A stretch of 20,693 nt of DNA from CF-72 sp051006215 (GCA_051006215.1 JBPCIO010000096.1:1-20693), one strand, 5' to 3'. Positions 1 through 7,652 are shown, numbered from the stretch's first letter. Notes: generated by a model from the sequence alone, not told the origin. A program made the numbers and translations.

Positions 1-1
1 G

Positions 2-79
2 GCACCCAGCGTAGACGTCGTCCCGGCCTGGGCGCCGCGCGCTTTTCGGGTAGACGTCAACGTCCTGGGTTCGAAGTAA
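2..79 (+). CDS. 3' end of an unidentified upstream gene (partial)
   Basis: The frame is open from the window edge to a TAA at 77-79, just before ruvX. About 76% of its codons end in G or C, like the real genes here. The visible 25-residue tail is hydrophobic with two V-D-V stretches, encoded by the direct repeat GTAGACGTC at 11-19 and 50-58. The tail is too short to identify. The ruvX frame is also open back to base 1, so this could be non-coding instead. Confidence 0.25.
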   Translation, partial: APSVDVVPAWAPRAFRVDVNVLGSK

Positions 80-87
80 CGTCGCGA

Positions 88-531
88 GTGCTGCAGACTC
101 GGATACTTGGCATCGACGCCGGCGAGCGACGCGTAGGCGTGGCGGTCAGCGATCAGTTGCGATTGCTCGCGAGCCCCGTGTGCGTGCTCGATCGCGCGGG
201 CGGACTGCGGCCGGTGCTGGACGCGTTGGCAGATATGGCTCAGCGCGGGGGCGTCGCCCAGATCGTGGTCGGTCTACCATTGAATGCGGACGGATCGGCG
301 GGGCAGCAGGCGCGTCGAGCTCAAGACTTCGCTCGCGTCGCCTCACGCGTGCTCGGGCTGCCGGTCGAGTTGTGGGACGAACGACTATCGACTCAGCAAG
401 CCGAAGACATCGTTCGGGCGCAGGGTCGCCCTACCCGCCGAGTGCGCCAACGCGGCCAGCTGGACGCCATAGCCGCGGCGGTCATCCTCCAGGACTACCT
501 GGACCACAGTCGTGAGCATGCAGGTGGTTGA
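88..531 (+). CDS. ruvX: RuvX/YqgF-type RNase H-like nuclease
   Basis: This 147-residue protein belongs to the YqgF/RuvX family (RNase H fold). Family members have been linked to pre-16S rRNA 5' end maturation and, in some bacteria, to Holliday junction resolution. Visible motifs are GIDAGERRVG (residues 8-17, acidic D10), VVGLPLNADGS (60-70), LWDERLST (95-102, E98) and LDAIAAAVILQDYL (125-138, D126). These supply the expected acidic metal-binding triad. The GTG at 88 places the first beta strand a few residues after the start, as is usual. The frame remains open upstream, so the start is inferred from family alignment. The stop overlaps a TTG that may start mltG, which suggests translational coupling. 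Length is typical. Confidence 0.93.
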   Translation: MLQTRILGIDAGERRVGVAVSDQLRLLASPVCVLDRAGGLRPVLDALADMAQRGGVAQIVVGLPLNADGSAGQQARRAQDFARVASRVLGLPVELWDERLSTQQAEDIVRAQGRPTRRVRQRGQLDAIAAAVILQDYLDHSREHAGG

Positions 532-1712
532 ATCAACACCAGCGCACCCCGAACTCGCGCGGCAGCCGCTATGTGGCGGGCGACATTCGGCCGACGCCAC
601 CAAGCCGTGACACGATGATCGCTCGTGTCCTGGTGGTCTTGTTCGCTGTGATCGTCGTGGCTGCGGGCGCAGCGGTGGGCTATATGGTGTTGGGCGATTC
701 TTCGACTCCAATCCTTGGCCAGCGGCTTGGCCAACTCGCGGATCCGATGGCGCCAGTGGACACTCAGGACAGCTCCAAGCAAGTCGTCACCGTCCCGCCC
801 GGGTCGTCGGCCGGCGAAATCGGCGCGAACCTGCAGCAGCGCGGCTTGATCCGCTCTGGTTTGGCATTTCGACTGGCAGCGGAACAGGCCGGTGTGGGAA
901 GCGAGCTGGCCGCCGGTGACTACGAGCTCAGCCGCTCGATGTCCACAAACGACATCATTCAGGTCCTCGCCAGAGGCCAAGTCAAACGCGGGCTGCTGGT
1001 GACTATTCCCGAGGGTTGGCGGACCGAGCAGATCGCAGACCGTCTGGATGCCACCGGCTTTGCCCCGCGCGAGGATTTTGTCCACGCCGTGGGCTCTCCA
1101 GCGTCAGTGCCAGGTGTGGACCTCCTCGGACCTGCTCCGCCACCGAGTCTCGAGGGCTACCTGTTCCCTGACACATACGAGGTTCCCCAGGCGGTGTCCG
1201 GGGTGAGGGCTGCTGAGTTGATGGTGCGCATGTTCAGCCAGCGCGTGGGCACTTCCCTGCGTTCCCAGCCGGAGTCGAAGCTTACGCCGCACCAGGTGCT
1301 CACCCTGGCGTCGATCGTCGAGCGCGAAGCCAAACTGGCGTCTGAAAGGCCGACCATCGCGAGCGTCTATCTGAATAGACTGGCCGCCAATCTACCGTTG
1401 CAGGCGGATCCTACTGTCCAGTACGCGGTGGCCACCCACGACGGTCCTGCCGCGAGCGCATATCACTATTGGAAGCAGGAACTGACGCCGGCCGATCTTC
1501 GAATTGACTCGCCGTTCAATACCTATGTGAGTCGGGGTTTGCCGCCAGGACCGATCTGCAACCCGGGCGAGGCGTCCATCCAATCCGTCCTGCAGCCCGC
1601 CACAACAACCTTCCTCTACTTCGTCGCAACCACAGACGGCAGTGGTACCCACCTGTTCGCCCGCACACTTGACGAGCACAACGCCAACGTCGACAAAGTC
1701 AACGGCCGCTAG
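528..1712 (+). CDS. mltG: endolytic murein transglycosylase MltG (YceG-like)
   Basis: This is a membrane-anchored lytic transglycosylase that cuts nascent peptidoglycan glycan strands and is thought to set their length. It has a polar N-terminus, one transmembrane helix (about residues 31-56 counting from the TTG at 528), a LysM-like segment and the YceG catalytic domain. Family motifs include LEGYLFPDTY (208-217), the catalytic region ASIVEREA (261-268, probable catalytic E265), LQADPTVQY (291-299) and NTYVSRGLPPGPICNPG (331-347). The start is uncertain. TTG 528 overlaps the ruvX stop, and the codons at 528-614 look coding (about 76% GC at third positions). ATG 615, just before the membrane helix, is the conservative alternative and gives 365 residues. 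It probably shares a transcript with ruvX. Confidence 0.93.
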   Translation: MNQHQRTPNSRGSRYVAGDIRPTPPSRDTMIARVLVVLFAVIVVAAGAAVGYMVLGDSSTPILGQRLGQLADPMAPVDTQDSSKQVVTVPPGSSAGEIGANLQQRGLIRSGLAFRLAAEQAGVGSELAAGDYELSRSMSTNDIIQVLARGQVKRGLLVTIPEGWRTEQIADRLDATGFAPREDFVHAVGSPASVPGVDLLGPAPPPSLEGYLFPDTYEVPQAVSGVRAAELMVRMFSQRVGTSLRSQPESKLTPHQVLTLASIVEREAKLASERPTIASVYLNRLAANLPLQADPTVQYAVATHDGPAASAYHYWKQELTPADLRIDSPFNTYVSRGLPPGPICNPGEASIQSVLQPATTTFLYFVATTDGSGTHLFARTLDEHNANVDKVNGR

Positions 1713-1722
1713 ACGTGACCAT

Positions 1723-1731
1723 TGATATACT
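1723..1731 (+). promoter_or_regulatory. extended -10 promoter for rpsB-tsf
   Basis: TGATATACT at 1723-1731 fits the extended -10 pattern TGnTATAAT with one mismatch. No convincing -35 box lies about 17 bases upstream, as is common for extended -10 promoters. Transcription would start near 1738 and give a leader of about 95 bases before rpsB. The same pattern recurs before nusA and yebC. Confidence 0.5.
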
Positions 1732-1753
1732 CAGGCGTTTATTCCATTCCACA

Positions 1754-1803
1754 CGCGGTCGCAGCGCACTCCGTGCTATTCCGAATCCACATGAGCGACC
1801 GCG
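1754..1803 (+). promoter_or_regulatory. structured leader upstream of rpsB
   Basis: The arms 1754-1762 (CGCGGTCGC) and 1795-1803 (GCGACCGCG) form a perfect 9-bp stem. They enclose 32 bases that contain a smaller GCAC/GTGC hairpin. The stem lies in the presumed rpsB 5' leader. The likely ribosome binding site (AGGAAA, 1825-1830) is outside it, 3 bases before the ATG. No U-run follows, so it is not an intrinsic terminator. In gammaproteobacteria S2 represses rpsB-tsf through its leader; a similar role here is inference. Confidence 0.45.
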
Positions 1804-1833
1804 GAGGACCTAACGGAGGTTTGTAGGAAAGCT

Positions 1834-2658
1834 ATGCCCGCACCCGTACAAATGAAGACGCTGCTCGAAGCGGGCGTCCACTTCGGCCATCAGACGCGCC
1901 GATGGGACCCGCGCATGCGCCCGTTCATTTTCACCGAACGTAACGGCATTCACATTATCGATTTGCAGCAGACGGTGCGCAGACTCGACGAGGCGATGGG
2001 CTTTGTGCGACAGCAGGCCGCAGATGGCAAGAGCATGCTGTTCGTTGGCACCAAGAAGCAGGCCCAGGACACCATCTCTGAGGAAGCTACGCGTGCCGGT
2101 ATGCCATACGTGAACCAGCGCTGGATGGGCGGCACGCTCACCAATTTTTCCACGATCCTCACGCGGCTGCGGCGTATGGAAGATCTCGAGCGTCGTAAAG
2201 AAGGAGGCGAGTTCGAGCAGTTACCAAAGAAAGAGGCGATTCGCCTTCAGGATGAGCTGGAAAAGTTGCAGCGCATGCTGGGCGGATGGCGCAAGACCTA
2301 CCGCCTTCCCGACATGGTGTTCATTGTCGATCCGCACCGCGAGGGCATTGCCGTAGCTGAGGCCAATCGCCTGAAGCTGCCGATTGTGGCAATGGTCGAT
2401 ACAAACTGCAATCCGCAGTTGATCGATTGGCCAGTGCCGTCCAACGACGATGCTATTCGCGCCGTGCGGCTCATCGCCGGCAAGGTAGCCGATGCGATCG
2501 TCGAGGGTCGCGAGCTGCGTGCAGCGGCCATGGGCGAGGTGGTCCCAGGCACTGGTTTGGAAGAAGGCGAGATCGAAGAGATGCCGTCCGAGTTGCCCAT
2601 GATGACCGAAGAGGACTTCATGATGGAGTACGAGCTCGACGAGGATGAGGACGCGTAG
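1834..2658 (+). CDS. rpsB: 30S ribosomal protein S2
   Basis: This 274-residue protein is ribosomal protein S2, which binds late to the small subunit between head and body and is needed for S1 binding where S1 exists. The N-terminus carries the S2 signature (MKTLLEAGVHFGHQTRRWDP, residues 7-26). It is followed by the family blocks GIHIIDLQQT, FVGTKKQAQD, YVNQRWMGGTLTN and the C-terminal NRLKLPIVAMVDTNCNP. A strongly acidic tail (about residues 240-274, rich in E, D and M) extends past the core fold; such tails are common outside proteobacteria. The ATG at 1834 follows AGGAAA. tsf begins 3 bases after the stop, giving the classical rpsB-tsf pair. Confidence 0.98.
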   Translation: MPAPVQMKTLLEAGVHFGHQTRRWDPRMRPFIFTERNGIHIIDLQQTVRRLDEAMGFVRQQAADGKSMLFVGTKKQAQDTISEEATRAGMPYVNQRWMGGTLTNFSTILTRLRRMEDLERRKEGGEFEQLPKKEAIRLQDELEKLQRMLGGWRKTYRLPDMVFIVDPHREGIAVAEANRLKLPIVAMVDTNCNPQLIDWPVPSNDDAIRAVRLIAGKVADAIVEGRELRAAAMGEVVPGTGLEEGEIEEMPSELPMMTEEDFMMEYELDEDEDA

Positions 2659-2661
2659 TTC

Positions 2662-3150
2662 ATGCCAAGCACCACCGAACTGATCAAAGAACTACGCGAG
2701 AAAACCGGCGCCGGCATTATGGAATGCAAGCGCGCGGTTGACGATGCTCTGGGCGATCTGACCAAAGCCGAGGCGTTGATCAAAGAGCGCGGCCTAGCTA
2801 TGGCAGAGAAAAAGGCTGGCCGCGAGGCAGGCCAGGGACTGATCGACAGCTATGTCCACGCTGGTCGCATTGGCGCCATGATCGAGCTCAACTGTGAAAC
2901 AGACTTCGTCGCGCGCACGGACGACTTCAAAACGCTTGCCCGCGAAATCGCGATGCAGGTGGCTGCGACGAATCCGAGCCGGATCAGCGCCAAGGACGAG
3001 TCGAGCGACGGCGACCTGCCGCTGCTCAACCAGCCGTACATTCGTGATGCCGCGAAGACCATCCAGGACCTGCTGAACGAGACGATCGCCAGAGTTCGCG
3101 AAAACATCGTCATCCGCCGCTTTTCGCGGTTCGAGCTCGGCGGCCAGTAA
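2662..3150 (+). CDS. tsf: elongation factor Ts, short form
   Basis: This is the guanine nucleotide exchange factor for EF-Tu. The N-terminal UBA-like domain (residues 1-52) contains ELREKTGAGIMECKRA. The core carries ELNCETDFVAR (75-85), whose TDFVAR segment contacts the EF-Tu G domain. The C-terminus reads ETIARVRENIVIRRF (140-154). At 162 residues it lacks the second half of the core and the coiled coil of the E. coli protein (about 283 residues), and it is shorter than the Thermus form (about 196), which works as a dimer. The ending matches the usual short-form terminus, so this looks like a natural compact version and not a broken gene. It is cotranscribed with rpsB. Confidence 0.96.
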   Translation: MPSTTELIKELREKTGAGIMECKRAVDDALGDLTKAEALIKERGLAMAEKKAGREAGQGLIDSYVHAGRIGAMIELNCETDFVARTDDFKTLAREIAMQVAATNPSRISAKDESSDGDLPLLNQPYIRDAAKTIQDLLNETIARVRENIVIRRFSRFELGGQ

Positions 3151-3168
3151 GCATGTGCGCACACTAGC

Positions 3169-3909
3169 GTGGCCGATGCCCCTTCTCCGAATGGGCAGCT
3201 GCGCTACCGCCGAATCCTCCTGAAGCTCAGCGGCGAAGCGCTTCAGGGCTCGGCGCCACATGGCATCGACCCCAGCACCCTCGAGACCATCGCTCGGCAG
3301 GTGGCGGCGGTGGTCGAGCGCGGCGTGGAGGTCGGCATGGTCATTGGCGGCGGCAACATCTGGCGAGGCGTACCAGCGGCCGACCGTGGGATGGACCGTG
3401 CCACCGCCGACTATATCGGTATGCTCGCCACGGTCATGAATGCGCTCGCCCTACAATCTTCGATGGAACGCAGAGGGCTGCGGACGCGCGTGCAGAGCGC
3501 GGTCACGATGACGGAAGTAGCTGAGCCGTACATTCGCCGCCGCGCTATCCGCCACGTCGAAAAAGGACGGGTGGTCATCTTCGGTGCCGGCACCGGCAAT
3601 CCGTACTTCACGACCGATACCGCGGCGTCGCTGCGGGCGCTGGAGATCGGCGCGGACGTGCTGCTTATGGCCAAGAACCGTGTGGACGGCGTGTACGACG
3701 CGGATCCGAACCGTGATCCGAACGCGAAGAAATTTCATCACCTGACGTATATGGAAGCGCTCGAACGGCGCCTGAAAGTGATGGACGCAACCGCACTCTC
3801 GCTGTGTATGGACAACAAGATGCCGATTATCGTGTTCGATCTGACAGATGAGGGCAATCTCCTGAGGCTCGTCGAAGGCGACCGGACCGTCGGAACGCTC
3901 GTATCCTGA
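3169..3909 (+). CDS. pyrH: UMP kinase
   Basis: This is the hexameric bacterial UMP kinase (amino acid kinase family), which phosphorylates UMP to UDP for pyrimidine and cell-wall precursor supply. Motifs are RILLKLSGEALQG (15-27, phosphate binding), MVIGGGNIWRG (57-67), FGAGTGNPYFTTD (138-150, UMP and regulatory contacts) and NRVDGVYDADP (170-180). The length of 246 residues is typical. The GTG start at 3169 has no clear Shine-Dalgarno sequence. It was chosen because the kinase core begins about 14 residues later and no other plausible start lies closer. The 18-base gap after tsf suggests the same operon, an arrangement seen in many bacteria. Confidence 0.97.
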   Translation: MADAPSPNGQLRYRRILLKLSGEALQGSAPHGIDPSTLETIARQVAAVVERGVEVGMVIGGGNIWRGVPAADRGMDRATADYIGMLATVMNALALQSSMERRGLRTRVQSAVTMTEVAEPYIRRRAIRHVEKGRVVIFGAGTGNPYFTTDTAASLRALEIGADVLLMAKNRVDGVYDADPNRDPNAKKFHHLTYMEALERRLKVMDATALSLCMDNKMPIIVFDLTDEGNLLRLVEGDRTVGTLVS

Positions 3910-3936
3910 ATGCGCCCGGCCATCAGGCTGTAGCGA

Positions 3937-3999
3937 GCGAGCAGCCTCTCATGCTCGCGGTGTATTGCCCGTACAGTCCAGCATGCACCAGCATGCTGG
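3937..3999 (+). promoter_or_regulatory. two hairpins in the pyrH-frr gap
   Basis: The 135-base gap (3910-4044) holds two perfect hairpins. The first pairs GCGAGCA (3937-3943) with TGCTCGC (3952-3958) around 8 bases. The second pairs CCAGCATG (3978-3985) with CATGCTGG (3992-3999) around 6 bases. Neither is followed by a T-run, so they do not look like intrinsic terminators. They may modulate frr expression or mRNA processing. No coding frame of note lies in the gap. Confidence 0.4.
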
Positions 4000-4044
4000 C
4001 GGCGGATGGCTGAACGCCGAGAGCTTTTATGCTGAGAGCTGACC

Positions 4045-4608
4045 ATGCTTGATGAGATCTTGAAAACCGCCGAGCACAAGATGACCAGGGCCGTCGAAGT
4101 CCTTGGGCACGACCTACAGTCGGTGCGCACCGGACGCGCCAGCCCTGCACTTCTCGATCGGATCCAGGTCGATTATTACGGCACGCCGACACCAGTCAAC
4201 GGCGTCGCCAATGTCAGTGCGCCAGACCCGCGCATGGTCGTCGTGCAGCCCTGGGATCCCGGCATGTTGGGCGTCATTGAAAAAGCCATTCTGAAGTCTG
4301 ATCTGGGAATCAACCCGACCAACGATGGCCAGGTGATCCGCCTGGTGCTCCCCCAGCTGACTCAAGATCGCCGCAAAGAGCTCGTCAAGCAGGTCCACCA
4401 GCGGGCAGAGGAGGCTCGCGTTGCGGTCCGCAACTGCCGTCGAGATGCCCTCGATCATCTTCGCAAGGCCGAGAAGGAAGAGGACAGCGGGATCTCGATG
4501 GAGGACGAAAAGCGAGCCCAGGAACGACTGCAGAAGTTGACGGATCAGTTCGTCAAGCGCATCGAGGAAGTCTCCAGGCGCAAGGAGACGGAAGTGACGG
4601 AGGTCTGA
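4045..4608 (+). CDS. frr: ribosome recycling factor
   Basis: RRF works with EF-G to split post-termination ribosomes into subunits. The 187-residue length is standard (about 185). Family motifs include HDLQSVRTGRASPALLD (22-38), the beta domain with YYGTPTPVNGVANVSAPDPR, INPTNDGQVIRLVLPQLTQDRRKEL and the long C-terminal helix with AEKEEDSGISMEDEKRAQERLQ split over two turns. The start at 4045 has only a weak purine stretch upstream. Directly after comes uppS with a 4-base gap, so frr and uppS are surely cotranscribed. A paralogous EF-G-like protein is encoded later in this window. Confidence 0.97.
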   Translation: MLDEILKTAEHKMTRAVEVLGHDLQSVRTGRASPALLDRIQVDYYGTPTPVNGVANVSAPDPRMVVVQPWDPGMLGVIEKAILKSDLGINPTNDGQVIRLVLPQLTQDRRKELVKQVHQRAEEARVAVRNCRRDALDHLRKAEKEEDSGISMEDEKRAQERLQKLTDQFVKRIEEVSRRKETEVTEV

Positions 4609-4612
4609 GCGT

Positions 4613-5368
4613 ATGACGATGGTGGCGGGCGCACCGAACCCTCAGTCGACGACACAGGCAGCGGCCATTGCGCGACCCGCGGCCGTTCCGACGCATGTCG
4701 GCATCATCATGGACGGGAACGGCCGCTGGGCCAAGGGCCGCAATTTGCCGCGCCTGGCTGGTCACCACGCGGGTACCGAAAATGTGCGGCCGATCACCAT
4801 CGCCTGCGCCGACGCGGGTGTTGAAGTGCTGACGATCTACGCCTTTTCGACAGAGAATTGGCGCCGACCCGTCGACGAAGTGCACGGTCTCATGCGATTG
4901 CTCCTGCAGCGCATCGACAAAGAGGCGGCCGAACTGCACCGTAACAATGTCCAGATACGCCACGTCGGTGAGCTCCAGGGAATCCAGCCCCGACTGGCCG
5001 ACCGCGTGCGCGCAGCGGTTGAGCTCACGCGGGCGAACACGGGCCTCGTCCTGAATGTAGCCTTCAACTATGGCGCCCGTCAGGAGATCGCCAGGGCGGT
5101 CCGGCGGCTCCTGGCGCAGGGCGTGACCGCCGAGGCGATTACAGACGCAGTGATCGACCAGCACCTGGATACCGCGGGGTTGCCTGATCTCGACCTTGTC
5201 ATCCGCACGGGTGGCGAGATGCGCCTCAGCAATTTCCTGCTGTGGCAGGCAGCGTATGCCGAGTACTATTCCACACCGATATGCTGGCCCGACTTCGGGC
5301 GCGAAGAGCTGTACCAGGCTTTCGCGGAGTTCGGCCGGCGCAGTCGACGCTTCGGCGGCCTGAGCTAA
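4613..5368 (+). CDS. uppS: undecaprenyl diphosphate synthase (cis-prenyltransferase)
   Basis: UppS adds isopentenyl units to farnesyl diphosphate to make undecaprenyl diphosphate, the lipid carrier for peptidoglycan and other envelope polymers. The 251-residue protein has the family start HVGIIMDGNGRWA (28-40, catalytic D34), then GHHAGTENV, the FSTENWRRP block, and the C-terminal RTGGEMRLSNFLLWQ and AEYYSTPICWPDF motifs. The first 25 residues are a polar, Ala-rich extension. A Shine-Dalgarno GGAGG (4599-4603) lies inside the frr end, 9 bases before the ATG. Upstream partners dxr and ispG are encoded nearby. RTGGE replaces the common RTSGE, a mild variation. Confidence 0.96.
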   Translation: MTMVAGAPNPQSTTQAAAIARPAAVPTHVGIIMDGNGRWAKGRNLPRLAGHHAGTENVRPITIACADAGVEVLTIYAFSTENWRRPVDEVHGLMRLLLQRIDKEAAELHRNNVQIRHVGELQGIQPRLADRVRAAVELTRANTGLVLNVAFNYGARQEIARAVRRLLAQGVTAEAITDAVIDQHLDTAGLPDLDLVIRTGGEMRLSNFLLWQAAYAEYYSTPICWPDFGREELYQAFAEFGRRSRRFGGLS

Positions 5369-5472
5369 CGTTCACCCGGCTGCGCGCCGACAGCGGACCC
5401 ACTGAGAGGCATCGGTTCGCTCGTTCCTCCTCGACGGGCAGCCCGCCAGCACTGGCCTGCGCCCGCAGCAGG

Positions 5473-5583
5473 GCCGCGGGAACCCGGCGCGGCGATGTGG
5501 CTGTAGGAGTTTCGGCATGGACGCGCTGACCGCGCTTGCTACTGGCTCAGCGGTCCGGACCAGCTCGGTCCGCGTTCGGCCGG
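5473..5583 (+). promoter_or_regulatory. hairpin-forming segment in the uppS-cdsA gap
   Basis: The gap 5369-5637 contains the inverted repeat GCCGCG (5473-5478) with CGCGGC (5488-5493). Further on is a CGGACC/GGTCCG stem with a 5-base loop inside the 5550-5580 region, which also contains the palindrome GGTCCGGACC. No T-run follows. I could not match the segment to a known riboswitch or T-box: the conserved T-box sequence is absent. Confidence 0.25.
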
Positions 5584-5624
5584 CCCAGCCCTTTGCAGGT
5601 GGCGCGTGGTTGACGGAAGGGTAG
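5517..5624 (+). CDS. possible 35-residue small protein
   Basis: A short frame starts at ATG 5517, 7 bases after a good AGGAG (5505-5509), and ends at TAG 5622-5624. That is 13 bases before the cdsA start. The peptide (MDALTALATGSAV then a basic and Pro/Gly-rich second half) resembles no family I know. It could be a leader peptide coupled to cdsA, or chance in a GC-rich gap. Part of its reading frame overlaps the hairpin-forming segment. Only the ribosome binding site and the position support it. Confidence 0.25.
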   Translation: MDALTALATGSAVRTSSVRVRPAQPFAGGAWLTEG

Positions 5625-5637
5625 TGAAGGGCCTCCA

Positions 5638-6552
5638 GTGACGGCGTTGACGGACACGGTGAGTGGAGGGTCGAAACAGGGGCATCGGCCGGTGGACCGC
5701 GGAGCGCGTGGGCTCACGCTTCGAATCATCAGCGGTCTGTTCGCGGTCCCATTCCTGCTCGGTGTGGCTTACTTCGGCAACCTCGAGCCTGGGCAGCCAG
5801 GCTGGATCGCCTACGGTGGGTTCATCTGCCTGGCCACGGGCTTTGCCGCTTTCGAGGTCCGCGCCATGTTGCGCGCTGGTGGGTACGTGCCTATGGATGT
5901 GGTCCTCATCGGACTGGCGGTCTTGTTGCCTGCGGATGCGTGGCTTCGGCCAGAGCTCGACCTGTGGAGGGTTGCCCCGGACGGTCTACTGCTCGTCGTC
6001 ATTATGGTGATCGCCAGCCTGGTGGCGCTGATTGTCCGACCGACTTCTGATCGGGCACTCGTGGATTGGGCGCTCAGCCTCGGATTGGCGCTGTACCTGG
6101 GTGGGCTGATGCAGTTCTACCTGCCCCTCCGACGTTTGCCAACTGACTTTCTGCCGGGCTTCTGGGTGATCGCCCTGCTCATTCTGAGCTGGGTATGCGA
6201 CAGCAGCGCCTACTTTGTGGGTGGCGCCGTCGGTCGCATCCGCCTGGCCCCACACATCAGCCCGAAGAAGTCGGTCGAGGGCGCACTGGCCGGCCTGGTC
6301 GGCGCCGCGCTCGTCGGACCACTGCTCGGTCTGGCTGTCGGTCAGCCGGCTCTTCTGATGGCCGGCTACGGGCTGGCCATCGCTCTAGCGACCATCGCTG
6401 GGGACCTGGTCGAGTCACTGGTCAAGCGTCAGACGGGCGTCAAGGACTCCGGCGTCCTCATCCCGGGCCATGGCGGTTTGCTAGATCGTATGGACAGCCT
6501 GTTGTTCTGCGCGCCCATCGCGGTCCTGTATTTGCATGCGTTCACCGCATGA
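5638..6552 (+). CDS. cdsA: phosphatidate cytidylyltransferase (CDP-diglyceride synthase)
   Basis: CdsA is an integral membrane enzyme that makes CDP-diacylglycerol from CTP and phosphatidate, the branch point for bacterial phospholipids. The 304-residue protein has a polar N-terminus of about 25 residues followed by about eight hydrophobic helices. It carries the full family signature near the C-terminus (260-287): SLVKRQTGVKDSG followed by IPGHGGLLDRMDS, which includes the metal- and CTP-binding acidic residues. The GTG start at 5638 is the usual position relative to the first helix. Its Shine-Dalgarno is weak (GAAGGG). The stop overlaps the dxr ATG, so translation of the two is probably coupled. 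Confidence 0.95.
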   Translation: MTALTDTVSGGSKQGHRPVDRGARGLTLRIISGLFAVPFLLGVAYFGNLEPGQPGWIAYGGFICLATGFAAFEVRAMLRAGGYVPMDVVLIGLAVLLPADAWLRPELDLWRVAPDGLLLVVIMVIASLVALIVRPTSDRALVDWALSLGLALYLGGLMQFYLPLRRLPTDFLPGFWVIALLILSWVCDSSAYFVGGAVGRIRLAPHISPKKSVEGALAGLVGAALVGPLLGLAVGQPALLMAGYGLAIALATIAGDLVESLVKRQTGVKDSGVLIPGHGGLLDRMDSLLFCAPIAVLYLHAFTA

Positions 6553-7652
6553 AGCGCATTGCCCTGCTGGGCAGTACGGGTTCGATCGGTCGGCAAACGC
6601 TCGAGGTGGTGCGCTGGCATCCGGATGAGTTCCAGATTCGGGCGCTGGTAGCAGCGCGCCCGTCGCCCCTCTTCGACGCTCAGGTCGGCGAGTTCCGACC
6701 ACAGCTCACCTGTCGTACGTCGATAGACGGCCCCGAGGACCTGGTAGGCATCGCGTGTGACCCAGAGGTCGACCTGGTCGTGATCGCCACCAGCGGCACG
6801 GTCGGTTTCCGGCCAACCATCGCCGCACTCGAAGCCGGCAAGCCCGTCGCTCTGGCCAACAAAGAAACCTTGATCATGGCTGGCCACCTGGTCACCGAGG
6901 CGGCCGCATCGACCGGCGCCGAACTGCTGCCTATTGACAGTGAGCACAGCGCCATCTGGCAGTGCCTGCAAGGTGAGCAACCCTACGCGGAGCGTGTGCG
7001 GCGCCTCCTGCTGACTGCCTCTGGGGGCGCTTTCCGCGATCGAGCCGCCGACTCATTGTCGGACGCTACCCCGGCCCAGGCCCTGCAGCACCCAACCTGG
7101 AGCATGGGCCCCAAGATCACCATTGATTCGGCGACACTGATGAATAAAGGTCTCGAGGTAATCGAAGCGCACTGGCTGTTCGGGCTCCCGTTCGAGCGTA
7201 TCGACGTCCTCATTCACCGCCAGAGCGTGGTGCACTCACTCGTCGAGTTCGTCGACGGATCCGTCAAAGCCCAGCTGGGTATGCCAGACATGCGCCTGCC
7301 GATTCAATATGCTCTGGCTCACCCTCGTCGGCTTGCGACGCCGGCGGACCGCCTGGACCTGACCACCGTGGGCCAGCTCACGTTTGGCGAGGTCGATCGG
7401 CACAAGCATCCCTGCCTCGAACTGGCGTACGAGGCAGGCCGGGGTGGCGGCACGTACCCCACCGTGTTGAATGCGGCGAACGAGGAGGCAGTCGCGCTCT
7501 TTTTGGCGGAGCGCCTCGGCTTTACGCGCATCGCACCGGCGATCGACGCAACCCTGCAGGCGCACACGCCTGTTGCCAAACCCAGCCTCGAGCAGGTGCT
7601 CGAAGCTGACGCGTGGGCGCGCGACTTCTCTCGCGACTGGGCTTGCCAATAA
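6549..7652 (+). CDS. dxr: 1-deoxy-D-xylulose 5-phosphate reductoisomerase
   Basis: Dxr converts DXP to MEP using NADPH, the first committed step of the MEP isoprenoid pathway, and is the target of fosmidomycin. The 367-residue protein starts MKRIALLGSTGSIG, with the NADPH loop GSTGSIG at 8-14. It shows ALANKETLIMAG (101-112), the metal-binding PIDSEHSA (128-135, D130 and E132), and LMNKGLEVIEAHWLF (197-211, K200 and E203). The ATG at 6549 overlaps the cdsA stop by ATGA. An in-frame extension upstream into cdsA is not conserved and was rejected. ispG of the same pathway lies two genes downstream, so cdsA-dxr-rseP-ispG is a plausible operon. Confidence 0.97.
   Translation: MKRIALLGSTGSIGRQTLEVVRWHPDEFQIRALVAARPSPLFDAQVGEFRPQLTCRTSIDGPEDLVGIACDPEVDLVVIATSGTVGFRPTIAALEAGKPVALANKETLIMAGHLVTEAAASTGAELLPIDSEHSAIWQCLQGEQPYAERVRRLLLTASGGAFRDRAADSLSDATPAQALQHPTWSMGPKITIDSATLMNKGLEVIEAHWLFGLPFERIDVLIHRQSVVHSLVEFVDGSVKAQLGMPDMRLPIQYALAHPRRLATPADRLDLTTVGQLTFGEVDRHKHPCLELAYEAGRGGGTYPTVLNAANEEAVALFLAERLGFTRIAPAIDATLQAHTPVAKPSLEQVLEADAWARDFSRDWACQ

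Noticed and set aside
3154..3163. Palindrome TGTGCGCACA in the 18-base tsf-pyrH spacer
   Set aside because: Ten bases in a GC-rich genome, within an operon, without a promoter nearby; most likely chance.
3910..3933. Seven-codon frame directly after pyrH
   Set aside because: Too short and without a ribosome binding site; the region is better described by its hairpins.
6195..6548. In-frame N-terminal extension of dxr inside cdsA
   Set aside because: It is the shifted frame of cdsA; Dxr begins at ATG 6549 immediately before its NADPH-binding loop.
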